NCBI GenBank assembly: GCA_963718065.1
Contig: CAVQYE010000012.1
Location: 124,001 to 188,000 of the forward strand
Direction: 5' to 3'
DNA length: 64,000 nt
DNA from: CAVPGP01 sp963718065
Lineage (GTDB): Bacteria > Actinomycetota > Thermoleophilia > Gaiellales > Gaiellaceae
Both the position numbers and the translations under genes were made by a program. Under the pieces are notes generated by a model. The model did no database searches and was not told the origin of the DNA. It saw only the letters and a program-made list of their open reading frames with translations. Below, one piece after another: positions 50,346 to 59,615 of this stretch (the stretch's first letter is position 1; each line of letters opens with the position of its first letter).

Positions 50346-50681
50346 TCACAAAGAGCGTCTCGTCGCGCGGCGTGCGGGAGCAGGCTTCGGAACCAATGTC
50401 ACGCGTCCACGGGGCCGCGGCTCGAAGTCGGTCGTGACCAGCGTGGCCTGAGCAGGCCTCAGCTTGCCGGTGAGATAGACGTCCACCTCGTCCAGGCTCA
50501 TGCTGTACTGCGCGGCCGCACCGTCGGTGACCTCGCCGGCTGGCGGCGCGTCGATGATCCGGTACAGCCCGTAGCCCACGACGCATGGATCGCGGCCCTT
50601 CAGCTTCTGCACGCACAGGCCCTGCCGGTCGGCCGCGCGTTCCAGGCGGCGCTCCCGCATCGTCTCGGCAACAAGCATCAT
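50346..50681 (-). CDS. Hypothetical protein, 111 residues
   Basis: ATG 50681 (or the next codon) follows GGGGGCGACC. The product contains CVQKLKGRDPCVVGYGLYRIID and ends with a basic tail (PKPAPARRATRRSL). It is basic overall and might bind nucleic acid or another partner, but no domain is recognised. Confidence 0.5.
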   Translation of the reverse strand: MMLVAETMRERRLERAADRQGLCVQKLKGRDPCVVGYGLYRIIDAPPAGEVTDGAAAQYSMSLDEVDVYLTGKLRPAQATLVTTDFEPRPRGRVTLVPKPAPARRATRRSL

Positions 50682-50801
50682 CGGAGGTCGCCCCCTTCAT
50701 CGTGAGGTGGTGGCGCACCAAACCTTCTGATGCGTGGCTCGAGAAAGAGAGAGCCACTTGTTCAACGCGCAGCGCCGCTGTAAAGGTGCGGCCTGTCCGG
50801 C

Positions 50802-51221
50802 CTAGTCGTAGTACGGCACCGAGCCCGGTTCGCAGTGGTCGACGAAATGTGTCCGCTCGATCGCCGTCCGGACCTTGTCGCGGAACTCGTCCGCCCTGCT
50901 CGAGTCGGTCGACGACGCCGCGACCATGACCCAGCTATGAGTCGGGTCGATGGCGCCGCAGGCGACAATCACGACGACGTCCGGCGACGATCCGATGACG
51001 ACGGGGGTTCGCTCGTCCCGCTCGGGGTCGAAGTTCACCGTCAGCCCGACGTTCGTGACTGCAGAGACAGCGTCCGCGAGCACCGCGCTCAACGAGCCGT
51101 CCTTCTCGGTCGAGCCGAAGTGGAGCTCGGGCGCCGACCGCTTCGCGAGCCGGCCATAGAGCGCACGGGAGACGTCTCCGTCGATTGCGACGACCGAATC
51201 GTTCCACGAGGGGTGAGGCAT
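50802..51221 (-). CDS. Hypothetical protein, 139 residues
   Basis: ATG 51221 is fixed by CGGAGGAGC just upstream. The protein reads like a small alpha-beta domain (SVVAIDGDVSRALYGRLAKR, VVVIVACGAIDPTHSWVMVAAS) with a C-terminal helix DEFRDKVRTAIERT. No known family. It is divergent from an orphan receiver protein. Confidence 0.55.
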   Translation of the reverse strand: MPHPSWNDSVVAIDGDVSRALYGRLAKRSAPELHFGSTEKDGSLSAVLADAVSAVTNVGLTVNFDPERDERTPVVIGSSPDVVVIVACGAIDPTHSWVMVAASSTDSSRADEFRDKVRTAIERTHFVDHCEPGSVPYYD

Positions 51222-51403
51222 GGCGGCTGCTCCTCCGGGTGCGTTGTGGCGCTGGGCGGCCGACGAGCAGCCATTTGTGTCGAGCGATACTAGAGGGTCT
51301 GTCAAATGCGTGCCCAAAAGACAGCAGCCGCCCGGCGAGGCGGGCCTTGCCGCGGGCGGATGCGACACGCCGCCGCGTGGTGCTTTCCGTAGTCTCCAGG
51401 CAG

Positions 51404-51793
51404 ATGCAGACAGGACTGAGCCGCCGCGCGCTCGTCGTCGAAGACGACGAGGCGATTCGATCGCTCGTTTCGCAAGTGTTGGAGGAGGACGGCTTCGCGG
51501 TCATCTCCACCGACAGCGGTGCCGGTGCCCTTCGCGAGCTGGCGACGGAAGCGGTCGACATCGTCGTCACCGACTGGAACCTGCCCCACATCAACGGCGA
51601 GCACGTGATCGCGGCCGCCCGCGAGCTGCTTCGCGGCACGCCCATCCTCATCATCACCGGCGACCCGTCAGCCGCGGACCGGTTCCTCGACCCGCCGGAC
51701 CTCCTGATTCACGTGCTGCCGAAGCCCTTTACGATCGCGCAGTTCCTGGCGGCCGTCGCGAACGCGCTCGGGGAGACCCGCGAGGCGTCCTGA
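51404..51793 (+). CDS. Single-domain response regulator (receiver only)
   Basis: ATG 51404 gives 129 residues. Acidic pocket VVEDDEAI, phosphorylation Asp in VTDWNLPHINGE (about residue 57), Thr in LIITGDPS and Lys in VLPKPF make a complete receiver domain. There is no output domain and no kinase nearby, so it likely works in phosphorelay or by protein contact, as CheY-like proteins do. A GTG ten codons upstream is an alternative start. Confidence 0.8.
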   Translation: MQTGLSRRALVVEDDEAIRSLVSQVLEEDGFAVISTDSGAGALRELATEAVDIVVTDWNLPHINGEHVIAAARELLRGTPILIITGDPSAADRFLDPPDLLIHVLPKPFTIAQFLAAVANALGETREAS

Positions 51794-51806
51794 CGGCCTG
51801 CGAGGG

Positions 51807-53273
51807 CTAACCGCTCGCCGCGCGGGCGGGCTCCGTCGACGGGGCGGCTCCGTGCTCCGAGGCGGCGGCGAGCGCGGGCATCTCGCGGAAGAACACTGCG
51901 CCGACCACGGCGGCCGAGGCCGCGAAGAGGGCGCCGACGAGGAACGCCGCGTGGTAGCCGCCGGTCAGGGCGGTGAGCTCGTCGTGGCCGTCTGCGCGCA
52001 GGGTGCTGGTGCGTGAGGCCGCGAGGCTCGCGAGCACGGCGAGGCCGAGCGCGCCGCCCATCATGAACGCGGTGTTGACGACGCCGGAGGCGAGCCCGGA
52101 TTCCTCCGGCGCGACATCGCTCATGGCGGCGAGCAGCATCGGGTTGAAGGCGATCCCGGCGCCGAAGCCGAGCAGGATCATGCTCGGGAGGACGTCGACG
52201 ACGAAGCTGCCGTCGACCGGTGCCCGCACGAAGAGCGCAAGACCGGACGCGGCCAGGAGCAATCCGGTCGTGAGCGGCTTCTTGATGCCGAAGCGCATCA
52301 CGAGCTTGGCGGAGAGCCCGAGCGAGAACGTCCCCATGATCAGGTTCGCCGGCAGGAACCCGAGACCGACCTGGAGCGGCGTGTAGCCGAGCACCAGCTG
52401 CAGGTAGAGGGCGGAGAGGAAGAACCATGCGAACATGGCAGCCGCCCAGAGGATGCCGACGACGTTGGCGGTCGCAAGGTTGCGCAGCCGGAAGAGGCCG
52501 AGCGGAACGAGCGGCGCGCGAACCCGGGACTCGATGACCAGGAACACCGCGAGCAGCGCCAGCGCGGCGGCGAGCAGGCCGATCGTCTGCGTCGACGTCC
52601 AGCCCGCGTCGTTGCCGTTGACGACCGCGTAGACCGCGAACATCAGGGCAGCAGTCACGGTCACCGCGCCGCCGACGTCGAGGCGCCCGGTCCCGGCGGT
52701 GCCTCGGGCGACCGGCAGCAGTCTCAGGGAGAGGAAGTAGACGGCGACGCCGATCGGCGCGTTGACGAGGAAGATCCAGTGCCAGTCGAGCGTGTCGGTC
52801 AAGACCCCGCCGAGGAGCACGCCGATGCTGCCGCCACCGGCGGCGACGAAGCCGAAGACGCCCATCGCCTTCGCACGATCGGCCGGCTCGGTGAAGAGGT
52901 TCATGGTCAGGGACAGCGAGACCGCCGAGACGATCGCGCCGCCGAGTCCCTGCACCGCCCTGGCGGCGATCAGGAACTCCTGCGAGTTCGCGAGCCCGCA
53001 GCCGACCGAGGCGATGGTGAAGAGCGAGATCCCGATCAGGAACAGGCGCCGGTGACCGTAGAGGTCGCCGAGGCGCCCGCCGAGCAGCAGGAAGCCTCCG
53101 AAGGTGAGCAGATAGGCGTTCACGACCCAGGCGAGCGAGGTCGCCGAGAAGCCGAGGTCCTCCCTGATCGACGGCAGCGCGACGTTGACGATGGTCGTGT
53201 CGAGAACGATCATCAGCGTCCCGAGGCAGAGGACGTACAAGGCGAACCAGCGTGTGCGGCTATTCAAGGTCAT
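51807..53273 (-). CDS. MFS transporter, DHA2 (EmrB/QacA) family
   Basis: ATG 53273 has GAAAGGAAGC upstream. The 488 residues have about 14 helices; LDTTIVNVALPSIREDLGFSATSLAWVVNAYLL (motif D1, in parts), GGRLGDLYGHRRLFLIG (motif A) and GGVLTDTLDWHWIFLVNAPIG (motif C) are textbook for this family. It exports drugs or metabolites with proton exchange. Its promoter region is shared with the divergent STAS gene and contains a nested inverted repeat that may be its operator. Confidence 0.88.
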   Translation of the reverse strand: MTLNSRTRWFALYVLCLGTLMIVLDTTIVNVALPSIREDLGFSATSLAWVVNAYLLTFGGFLLLGGRLGDLYGHRRLFLIGISLFTIASVGCGLANSQEFLIAARAVQGLGGAIVSAVSLSLTMNLFTEPADRAKAMGVFGFVAAGGGSIGVLLGGVLTDTLDWHWIFLVNAPIGVAVYFLSLRLLPVARGTAGTGRLDVGGAVTVTAALMFAVYAVVNGNDAGWTSTQTIGLLAAALALLAVFLVIESRVRAPLVPLGLFRLRNLATANVVGILWAAAMFAWFFLSALYLQLVLGYTPLQVGLGFLPANLIMGTFSLGLSAKLVMRFGIKKPLTTGLLLAASGLALFVRAPVDGSFVVDVLPSMILLGFGAGIAFNPMLLAAMSDVAPEESGLASGVVNTAFMMGGALGLAVLASLAASRTSTLRADGHDELTALTGGYHAAFLVGALFAASAAVVGAVFFREMPALAAASEHGAAPSTEPARAASG

Positions 53274-53317
53274 GAGTTTCTGCTTCCTTTCGCTGCGGGC
53301 GTCAAACCTGGTTTCGA

Positions 53318-53399
53318 AGGGTTAGACGGGCTCGCGCCCGAGAACTCATCGGCGCCCGGCTGTGCGATGAGTTTCGCCCGTCGGAACGGTCCTAACCCT
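53318..53399. repeat. Nested inverted repeats in a divergent promoter region
   Basis: Three arm pairs are nested around one centre: AGGGTTAG (53318-53325) with CTAACCCT (53392-53399), GACGGGC (53325-53331) with GCCCGTC (53376-53382), and AACTCATCG (53343-53351) with CGATGAGTT (53365-53373). The whole unit ends one base before the STAS start codon. It could be a cruciform operator or, when transcribed, a 5' RNA hairpin. Confidence 0.65.
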
Positions 53400-53400
53400 G

Positions 53401-53688
53401 ATGGGCGCCCCGCTCCCGCAAACGATCACGTTCGCGATCCGCGGCCCCATCGCCCGCTCCGACCTGCCAGGCCTGTGCGACCGCGTCTGCGTGCTCCTTG
53501 GGCAAGGCGCCGCGGTCGCGCTCTGCGACGTCAGCGGCGTCGACCCGGATGCCGTCACGGTCGATGCGCTCGCAAAGCTCCAGCTCGGCGCCCAGCGAAC
53601 CGGCTGCCAGGTGCGGCTGCGCAACGCTTCCGACGAGCTGCTGCAGCTCGTCGCCTTCATGGGGTTGGAGCACGTCGTGCGCGAGTAG
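53401..53688 (+). CDS. STAS-domain protein (anti-sigma antagonist-like)
   Basis: ATG 53401, 95 residues: ITFAIRGPIARSDLPGLCDRV and VALCDVSGVDPDAVTVDALAKLQLGAQRTG (in parts) follow the STAS fold, with Ser at the SpoIIAA phospho-site region replaced by the DPDAVTVD segment. No ribosome site is visible because the hairpin above abuts the start. No anti-sigma kinase is near; the ECF sigma gene lies convergently 6 bases away but ECF factors are not usually controlled by STAS proteins. Confidence 0.7.
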   Translation: MGAPLPQTITFAIRGPIARSDLPGLCDRVCVLLGQGAAVALCDVSGVDPDAVTVDALAKLQLGAQRTGCQVRLRNASDELLQLVAFMGLEHVVRE

Positions 53689-53693
53689 GAGAG

Positions 53694-54722
53694 CTACGCC
53701 TCGAACTCCAGCGGCAGCCCGAAGAGCGGGAAGAGCGTCTCGGTCTCCAGGAAGAACGTGAAGCCGACGATTCGACCGCCCGACACCTCGAGCACCTGGA
53801 GCGCCCAGGGCTCGTAGCCCTCGCCTGTGGTGCTCGGCTTGTACTGCGCGAACGCCGGCGAGCCGTTCGCCGTCAGGGTCGGGATCACCTTCGAGCCGCG
53901 GCAGCCGGCGCCCGGGCCGAACCACCAGGTGAAGATGTCCTCGCGTCCGCTCAGCCACATGTCGAAGGGCGGCATCGACTGCGTCGCGTCCTCGTGGATC
54001 AGCGACGTGAGCGCGTCGATGTCGTAGGCCTCGAAGGCCTTGACGTACCGCTCGAGGAGCTCGCGGTCGACCTCGTTCGGCGCCGACACCTCGAGCGGCT
54101 TCACCTGTGCGGCGTCGAGGGTCGCCCGCGCGCGCTGGAGTGCGCTGTTCACCGACGCCACGCTCGTCTCGAGGAGCTCGGCAACCTCGGCCGCCTTCCA
54201 GCGGAGCACCTCGCAGAGGATCAGCACGGCCCGCTGGCGGGCCGGCAGGTGCTGCAGCGCGGCCACGAATGCGAGGCGGATCGTCTCGCGCGCGACGGCG
54301 GTCTCGGCAGGATCGCCCTCGGGCACGATCCGGCCGTCGGGCATCGGCTGGATCCACGTCGCCTCCGGGAACGTCCTCAGGTTGGACTCGATCGGCTCCA
54401 CTGCAGGCCCGAGATCCATCGGCAACGCTCGCCGCTGGCGGCCGTCGAGCATGTCGAGGCAGACGTTTGTCGCAATGCGGTACATCCACGACCGCAGCGC
54501 CGAGCGTCCCTCGAAGCGATCGAGGCTCCGCCACGCGCGCACCATCGTCTCCTGGACGGCGTCCTCCGCTTCGAACGCGGAGCCGAGCATCCGGTAGCAG
54601 TACGCGGTCAGCTCGACCCGGTGCTGCTCCAGCTGGAGCGCCTGATCCTCGGCCCCGGGCGGTGCCGCGCTCCGAGCCTGACTGTTCCGGGCCTGACTGC
54701 CTGTCGCCTCCGCGCGAGCCAT
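53694..54722 (-). CDS. ECF sigma factor with SnoaL-like C-terminal domain (SigX5/SigG type)
   Basis: The 342 residues have sigma region 2 (YCYRMLGSAFEAEDAVQETMVRAWRS, in parts; SWMYRIATNVCLD) and region 4 (LPARQRAVLILCEVLRWKAAEVAELLETSVASVNSALQRAR, in parts), then a SnoaL/NTF2-like domain from about 215 (LLERYVKAFEAYDIDALTSLIHEDATQSMPPF). This fused tail replaces a separate anti-sigma factor in ECF41-like and SigG/SigX5 groups and modulates activity. Length is normal. No cognate anti-sigma gene is adjacent. Confidence 0.85.
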   Translation of the reverse strand: MARAEATGSQARNSQARSAAPPGAEDQALQLEQHRVELTAYCYRMLGSAFEAEDAVQETMVRAWRSLDRFEGRSALRSWMYRIATNVCLDMLDGRQRRALPMDLGPAVEPIESNLRTFPEATWIQPMPDGRIVPEGDPAETAVARETIRLAFVAALQHLPARQRAVLILCEVLRWKAAEVAELLETSVASVNSALQRARATLDAAQVKPLEVSAPNEVDRELLERYVKAFEAYDIDALTSLIHEDATQSMPPFDMWLSGREDIFTWWFGPGAGCRGSKVIPTLTANGSPAFAQYKPSTTGEGYEPWALQVLEVSGGRIVGFTFFLETETLFPLFGLPLEFEA

Positions 54723-54866
54723 CCTCGGATCATCCTAGAGAACCGGCCGCAGGCCGCGTCAGACATCGTGGCGGTCGACGGCCACCGCGCAGGGAAGTAC
54801 TTTCCCGCACTCGGAGCGAGGCCAGGCACGGATGTCGCGTCGCAACGGCGCACCTAGATTGGGTGC

Positions 54867-56285
54867 ATGTCGCATCCATCTGCGTCCTTCAGCGCGACTG
54901 TCCGCGTTCGGCTCGACGATCATCCGGGCTCGTTCGCACGGCTCGCGGCTGCCGTGGGCCAGGCCGGCGCGTCGCTCGGCGCCATCGATCTCGTCAGCGT
55001 CGAGCAGACGACGAAGGTTCGTGACGTCACGGTCCTGGCCGCCGATGCAGCGCACCTCGACGACGTGGTCGTCGCGATGCGGGCGGTCGTCGGCACCGAG
55101 GTCGTCCACGTCTCCGACCGCACGATCCAGCTGCACGCGGGCGGCAAGATCGCCGTCGTCGCGAAGTCGCCGCTGAAGACTCTCGAGGACCTGTCGATGG
55201 TCTACACCCCGGGCGTCGCTCGCATCTCGCAGGCGATCGCCGACGACCCGGAGAAGGTGTGGACGCTGACGACGAAGCAGCACATGGTCGCGGTCGTCAC
55301 CGACGGCTCCGCAGTCCTGGGGCTCGGCGACATCGGTCCCGAAGCGGCCCTGCCGGTGATGGAGGGCAAGGCGATGCTCTTCAAGGAGTTCGGCGACGTG
55401 GACGCATTCCCGATCTGCCTCGCGACGAAGGACGTGGACGAGATCGTCGCCGCGGTGCGGGCGATCGCGCCCGGCTTCGGCGGCATCAACCTCGAGGACA
55501 TCTCCGCTCCGCGCTGCTTCGAGGTGGAGTCCCGCCTCCGCGACGCACTCGACATTCCCGTCTTCCACGACGACCAGCACGGCACGGCGATCGTCGTCCT
55601 CGCAGCGCTCCTGAACGCCCTGAAGGTGGTCGGGAAGCGGCTCGAGGACGTGAAGATCGTCACCACCGGCTGCGGCGCGGCAGGGACCGCGGTGACGAAG
55701 ATCCTGCTCGGCGCCGGCGCCAGGCGAATCGTCGGCTGCGACGAGCACGGCACCCTGCACCGCGGCCGGGCCGGAATGACGCCGGCAAAGCAGGAGTACG
55801 CCGCGCTGACGAATCCGGACGACGAGCACGGAACCGCCGACGACGTGCTTGCGGGGGCAGATGTCTTTATCGGCGTCTCCGTCCCCGGCGCAGTGACCCG
55901 GGCCGGAATCGAGCGGATGGCGGCCGACCCGATCGTCTTCACGCTTGCGAATCCCCGGCCCGAGATCGACCCGGAGGAGATCGAGGATCTCGCGACGGTG
56001 ATCGCGACGGGACGCTCCGACTATCCGAACCAGATCAACAACGTGCTTGCCTTCCCCGGCGTCTTTCGCGGCGCCCTCGATGTGCGGGCTCGCGCGATCA
56101 CGCCGGAGATGGAGATCGCCGCCGCCCATGCGCTGGCGGGCGTCATCTCCGCCGACCAGCTCTCGACCGACTACATCATCCCGAGCGTCTTCGACCGGAG
56201 CGTGGCGGCGAACGTCGCCCGGGCGGTTGCCGACGCGGCTGTGGCCGGCGGGGTCGCCCGCGGCCGGCTCGTGCCCGTCGCGTAG
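54867..56285 (+). CDS. NAD(P)-dependent malic enzyme with N-terminal ACT domain
   Basis: ATG 54867, 472 residues. The first 80 residues are an ACT-like regulatory domain (VRLDDHPGSFARLAAAVGQAGASLGAID in parts). The enzyme part has VYTPGVA (catalytic Tyr), GKAMLFKEFG (Lys), NLEDISAPRCFEVE and HDDQHGTA (metal site) and a GCGAAG nucleotide loop. It decarboxylates malate to pyruvate. The ACT domain suggests allosteric control by an amino acid or other small ligand. It is divergent from the sigma factor gene. Confidence 0.9.
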   Translation: MSHPSASFSATVRVRLDDHPGSFARLAAAVGQAGASLGAIDLVSVEQTTKVRDVTVLAADAAHLDDVVVAMRAVVGTEVVHVSDRTIQLHAGGKIAVVAKSPLKTLEDLSMVYTPGVARISQAIADDPEKVWTLTTKQHMVAVVTDGSAVLGLGDIGPEAALPVMEGKAMLFKEFGDVDAFPICLATKDVDEIVAAVRAIAPGFGGINLEDISAPRCFEVESRLRDALDIPVFHDDQHGTAIVVLAALLNALKVVGKRLEDVKIVTTGCGAAGTAVTKILLGAGARRIVGCDEHGTLHRGRAGMTPAKQEYAALTNPDDEHGTADDVLAGADVFIGVSVPGAVTRAGIERMAADPIVFTLANPRPEIDPEEIEDLATVIATGRSDYPNQINNVLAFPGVFRGALDVRARAITPEMEIAAAHALAGVISADQLSTDYIIPSVFDRSVAANVARAVADAAVAGGVARGRLVPVA

Positions 56286-56291
56286 CGCGGT

Positions 56292-57038
56292 TCACGCAGC
56301 CAGGCCGAGCTGGAGGGCGAGCATCAGCGCGAAGGATGCGACGGCGTACAGGACGACGGCCCGCCGCGGCCCTTGCGAGAACGCCTCCGGCAGCAGCTCG
56401 CGGCCGACCATCCAGACCATCGCTCCGGCCGCGAAGCCGAGCCCGATCGGCAGGACGGCCTGGAACTGCTCGACGAAGATGAACGCGGGGACGGCCAGGA
56501 GCGGTTGCGGAAGACTGGAGAAGATGCTCCAGCCCGCGGCCGACCGCACGCTTGCGCCGCGAGGCACGAGGACGAGGCTGATCGCCAGTCCCTCCGGGAT
56601 GTTCTGAATCGCGATCGCCAGTGCGATCAGGAGCCCGAATGCGTCAGTGTCGCCGAATGCGGCTCCCACGCCGATTCCCTCCGCGGCGGAGTGCGCGGTC
56701 ATCACGCCGACGATCATCAGTGCCTTGCGTGCGTTGGCGCCGCGGAGCGTACCCAGCTTCAGCCCGTCGCGCTCGCCGACCACGCGGTACGCCACGTAGA
56801 CGAACGCAGCCCCGGCGAAGGCGCCGGTCGCGGTGCGGCCGCCGCTGCGCTCTGCGCCCTCGAACAGCAGGCTCGCGCTTGCGCCCAGCATCACCCCTGA
56901 CGCCACAGCGTTCGCCCGCCCAAGCAAGGGCCGGAGGCCGTGACGCTTGAACGCGAACGGGACCGCGCCGAGGCCGGTCGCAAGCGCCGTCGCGAGCGAT
57001 GCGAAGAAGACCAGGAGAACGCTGGTCGGCATGGACAC
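56292..57038 (-). CDS. ZIP family divalent metal transporter
   Basis: The 248 residues form about eight helices. Helix 4 carries HSAAEGIGVGAAF and helix 5 NIPEGLAIS, the metal-ligand motifs of ZIP carriers (HxxxEG and NxPEG). The usual His-rich loop is short. It probably takes up zinc or a related metal, or works in the GufA-like subgroup. The 3' end lies 6 bases from the convergent malic enzyme gene. Confidence 0.87.
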   Translation of the reverse strand: MSMPTSVLLVFFASLATALATGLGAVPFAFKRHGLRPLLGRANAVASGVMLGASASLLFEGAERSGGRTATGAFAGAAFVYVAYRVVGERDGLKLGTLRGANARKALMIVGVMTAHSAAEGIGVGAAFGDTDAFGLLIALAIAIQNIPEGLAISLVLVPRGASVRSAAGWSIFSSLPQPLLAVPAFIFVEQFQAVLPIGLGFAAGAMVWMVGRELLPEAFSQGPRRAVVLYAVASFALMLALQLGLAA

Positions 57039-57145
57039 GTCGCAAACCAGGATCCCCGTCCTGCGGGGGCGGCAAATCCGGGACAGCCGCGTGTCTGTTG
57101 CTGGGAACTACCGATCGTTCGCAGACGATGAGGCGCGGAATGAGC

Positions 57146-57943
57146 TCACGCGGACCGGAGATCGCGGCGATCGAGAGCCAGCGCGCCCGCGGCGAGGCAC
57201 GCGAGCGCAGCCACCGCGACGACGAGCATGCCCCAGCCGTGCGCGCCGCTCCGGAGCGGCGACTGCCCGACCCACCAGAAGGGCGAGACGAATCGAAACG
57301 GGTCGAGCCAGGACGCCAGCTCGTGCAGCCCGCCGACCAGGTAGCCGGCGGCCGCCGTTGCCGATGGCACCCCGATCGCGAGCGCGCGGCTCGGCGTCAG
57401 CGCTGCGACCGCCAGCGCGAGCCAGCCGAAGAAGAGGGCCAGCACACCGACGGAGACGACCGCAACGGCAATGCGGTCCGCTCGCAGGCCGAGGTCGAAG
57501 ACAGGGTCGACCGCAGCGAGCGCGATGAAGCTCGCGGCGCAGAAGCACCCGAGCTCGAACGCCACGGCGGCTGCTTTGGCGATCACGACGCGAGTGCGCC
57601 GCACCGGATACGAGAGAACGAGCTCGAGGCGGCCCGCGTCCTCCTCGCCTGCGAGTGCGCGAGCCGCCGAGCCGACCGCGAGCACGATGGCCAGCAGGGG
57701 CAGCATCAGGCTGAAGAGCTCGGCGTCCATGTAGCCGGGGCCGGTCGTGAAGTCGCCCGACAGGCCGAACAGCGACTTGAGCGCGTCGGGGTAGCTCTCG
57801 ACGAGCTTCGAGAAATCGGGCGAGCTCTCGATCGACGGGAAGACGGCGGCGAGGAGCGCGGCGTAGGCGGCGGCGCCGATGCACCAGCCGGCGAGCGCGC
57901 GCCGGTGGTCGCGGATCCCGCGCCGGAAGAGCTCAGCTGCCAT
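57146..57943 (-). CDS. ABC-2 type exporter permease
   Basis: ATG 57943 overlaps the ATPase gene by 11 bases. The 265 residues contain six helices in ABC-2 order, with ALAGEEDAGRLELVLSYPVRRTRVVIAKA (in parts), the conserved cytoplasmic loop of antibiotic/polyether exporters such as the NatB/YhaP group. It is the last gene of a four-gene exporter operon. Confidence 0.83.
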   Translation of the reverse strand: MAAELFRRGIRDHRRALAGWCIGAAAYAALLAAVFPSIESSPDFSKLVESYPDALKSLFGLSGDFTTGPGYMDAELFSLMLPLLAIVLAVGSAARALAGEEDAGRLELVLSYPVRRTRVVIAKAAAVAFELGCFCAASFIALAAVDPVFDLGLRADRIAVAVVSVGVLALFFGWLALAVAALTPSRALAIGVPSATAAAGYLVGGLHELASWLDPFRFVSPFWWVGQSPLRSGAHGWGMLVVAVAALACLAAGALALDRRDLRSA

Positions 57944-58844
57944 CGTTCACCTCCCGGTACTCGTCGAGGAAGATCTCCTCGAGGTCGGCAGGCGCGGACA
58001 CGAGGTCGATGATCGTCGAGTGCGCCGCGGCCTTGGTCACGGCGTCCATCGCGGTGGCCGGCGCGGAGAGGCGGAGCAGGTCCCCGTCGGTGGCATCGAC
58101 GCGCACGCCGGCGATGGCGGCGAACGGCGCCGGGTCGGCCGTGCCTGCAAAACGGATGGTCACGTGACGGAGAGCCCGGTCGCGCAGCCGGTCGACGCTG
58201 TCGAGGTCGACGAGCCGGCCGGACCGCACGATCGCCACGCGGTCGGCGATCTGCTGAACCTCGTCGAGCGAGTGCGACGAGAGGAAGACCGAGCGGCCGT
58301 CTGCGGCGGTCTCGCGCAAGAGCAGGCGAAACTCCTCCTGCAGCAGCGGATCGAGCCCGCTCGTCGGCTCGTCCAGCACGAGCACCTCGGGCCGGTGCAT
58401 GAAGGCCTGCACGAGGCCGATCTTCTGCCGGTTGCCCTTCGAGAGATCACGGATCGGACGGTCGAGGACGACGTCGAAGCGCGCGCACAACGCTTCTCTC
58501 AACGGCGCGTCGACCGAGCCTCGCAGCCGGGCGAGCGAGTCGAGCTGCTCCCGCGCGGTCAGCCGGTCCGAGAGTCGCAGGTCGCCGGGGACGTACCCGA
58601 CCCGGCGGCGCGCCTCGACGGTCTGGGCGCGCACATCGAGCCCGAGGATTCGTGCCGTGCCGGCGGTCGGCCGGATCAGGTCGAGCAGCAGTCGAATGGT
58701 CGTGCTCTTTCCTGCGCCGTTCGGCCCGAGGAAGCCGAGCACCTCGCCCTGCTCTACTTGCAGGTCGAGATCGGAAAGCGCCCGGACGCCGCCGGTGTAC
58801 GTCTTCGAGAGACCTGTCGTCTCGATCGCCGGGACTTCGGGCAT
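57933..58844 (-). CDS. ABC exporter ATPase (drug-resistance type)
   Basis: The 303 residues have Walker A GPNGAGKST (about 39-47), signature LSKGNRQKIGL with Lys for the usual Gly, Walker B VLVLDEPTSGLDPLLQ and switch His SSHSLDE. The C-terminal extension (ATDGDLLRLSAPATAMDAVTKA) is typical of DrrA-like ATPases. Overlap with the following permease shows they are partners. Confidence 0.88.
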   Translation of the reverse strand: MPEVPAIETTGLSKTYTGGVRALSDLDLQVEQGEVLGFLGPNGAGKSTTIRLLLDLIRPTAGTARILGLDVRAQTVEARRRVGYVPGDLRLSDRLTAREQLDSLARLRGSVDAPLREALCARFDVVLDRPIRDLSKGNRQKIGLVQAFMHRPEVLVLDEPTSGLDPLLQEEFRLLLRETAADGRSVFLSSHSLDEVQQIADRVAIVRSGRLVDLDSVDRLRDRALRHVTIRFAGTADPAPFAAIAGVRVDATDGDLLRLSAPATAMDAVTKAAAHSTIIDLVSAPADLEEIFLDEYREVNDGS

Positions 58845-58877
58845 GCCCCGATCGTAGGCCGAGGCCGCATCGCGGCG

Positions 58878-59615
58878 TCAGGGGGTCTGCCGGCGCAGCG
58901 TCGCCGCGCCGAGCGCCACGGCGGCGAGCACGGCGCCGACGGTGACCGCGATGTCCAGCGCAAAGCGTCCCGAGTAGGGGCCGCCCCGCGCCACCCGGGC
59001 GAGTGCGTCGTACGCATACGTCAACGGCAGCACGTCGGAGAGCCGCTGCAGCCAGATCGCCATCTCTGCGCGGTTGACGAAGAGGCCGCAGAGCAGCAGC
59101 TGGGGCAGGACGATCGCCGGCATGAACTGAACCGCCTGGAACTCCGTCGAGGCGAACGCGCTCATCAAGAGCCCGAGGGCCATGCCGAGGCTCGCGTTGG
59201 CGACGGCGAGCGCGACGACGAGCCAGCGAGGGCCGGCGACCTGCAGGTCGAGCAGCCCAAACGCGACCAGCGAGACGGTGGTCGCCTGCAGGACGGCGAA
59301 CGCGGCGAACGCGAGGGCGTAGCCGGCGACGAGATCGAGCTTGGCGAGCGGCATCGACATCAGGCGCTCCAGCGTCCCCGAGGTCCGCTCGCGCAACATC
59401 GTCACCGACGTGACGACGAACATCGACACGAACGGAAAGAGGCCGAGGAGCGGCGCGCCGACGTGCTGGAACACCGCCGGGTTGCCGGAGAAGATCTCCT
59501 TCAGCAGCACCTCGAGCAGGCACGGGACGGCGAGGATCAGGAAGATCGTTCGCGGATCGCGCCGCAATTGCGTCAGGACGCGCAAGCTCGTGGCGCCGGT
59601 CGCGACGAGGCTCAC
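58878..59615 (-). CDS. ABC-2 type exporter permease
   Basis: Start overlaps the upstream ATPase stop by 4 bases. The 245 residues have six helices and the TMLRERTSGTLERLMSMPLAKLDLVAGY loop (in parts) that marks ABC-2 permeases of the YhhJ/DrrB group. Together with the ATPase ahead it forms the first of two exporters in this operon. Confidence 0.85.
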   Translation of the reverse strand: MSLVATGATSLRVLTQLRRDPRTIFLILAVPCLLEVLLKEIFSGNPAVFQHVGAPLLGLFPFVSMFVVTSVTMLRERTSGTLERLMSMPLAKLDLVAGYALAFAAFAVLQATTVSLVAFGLLDLQVAGPRWLVVALAVANASLGMALGLLMSAFASTEFQAVQFMPAIVLPQLLLCGLFVNRAEMAIWLQRLSDVLPLTYAYDALARVARGGPYSGRFALDIAVTVGAVLAAVALGAATLRRQTP

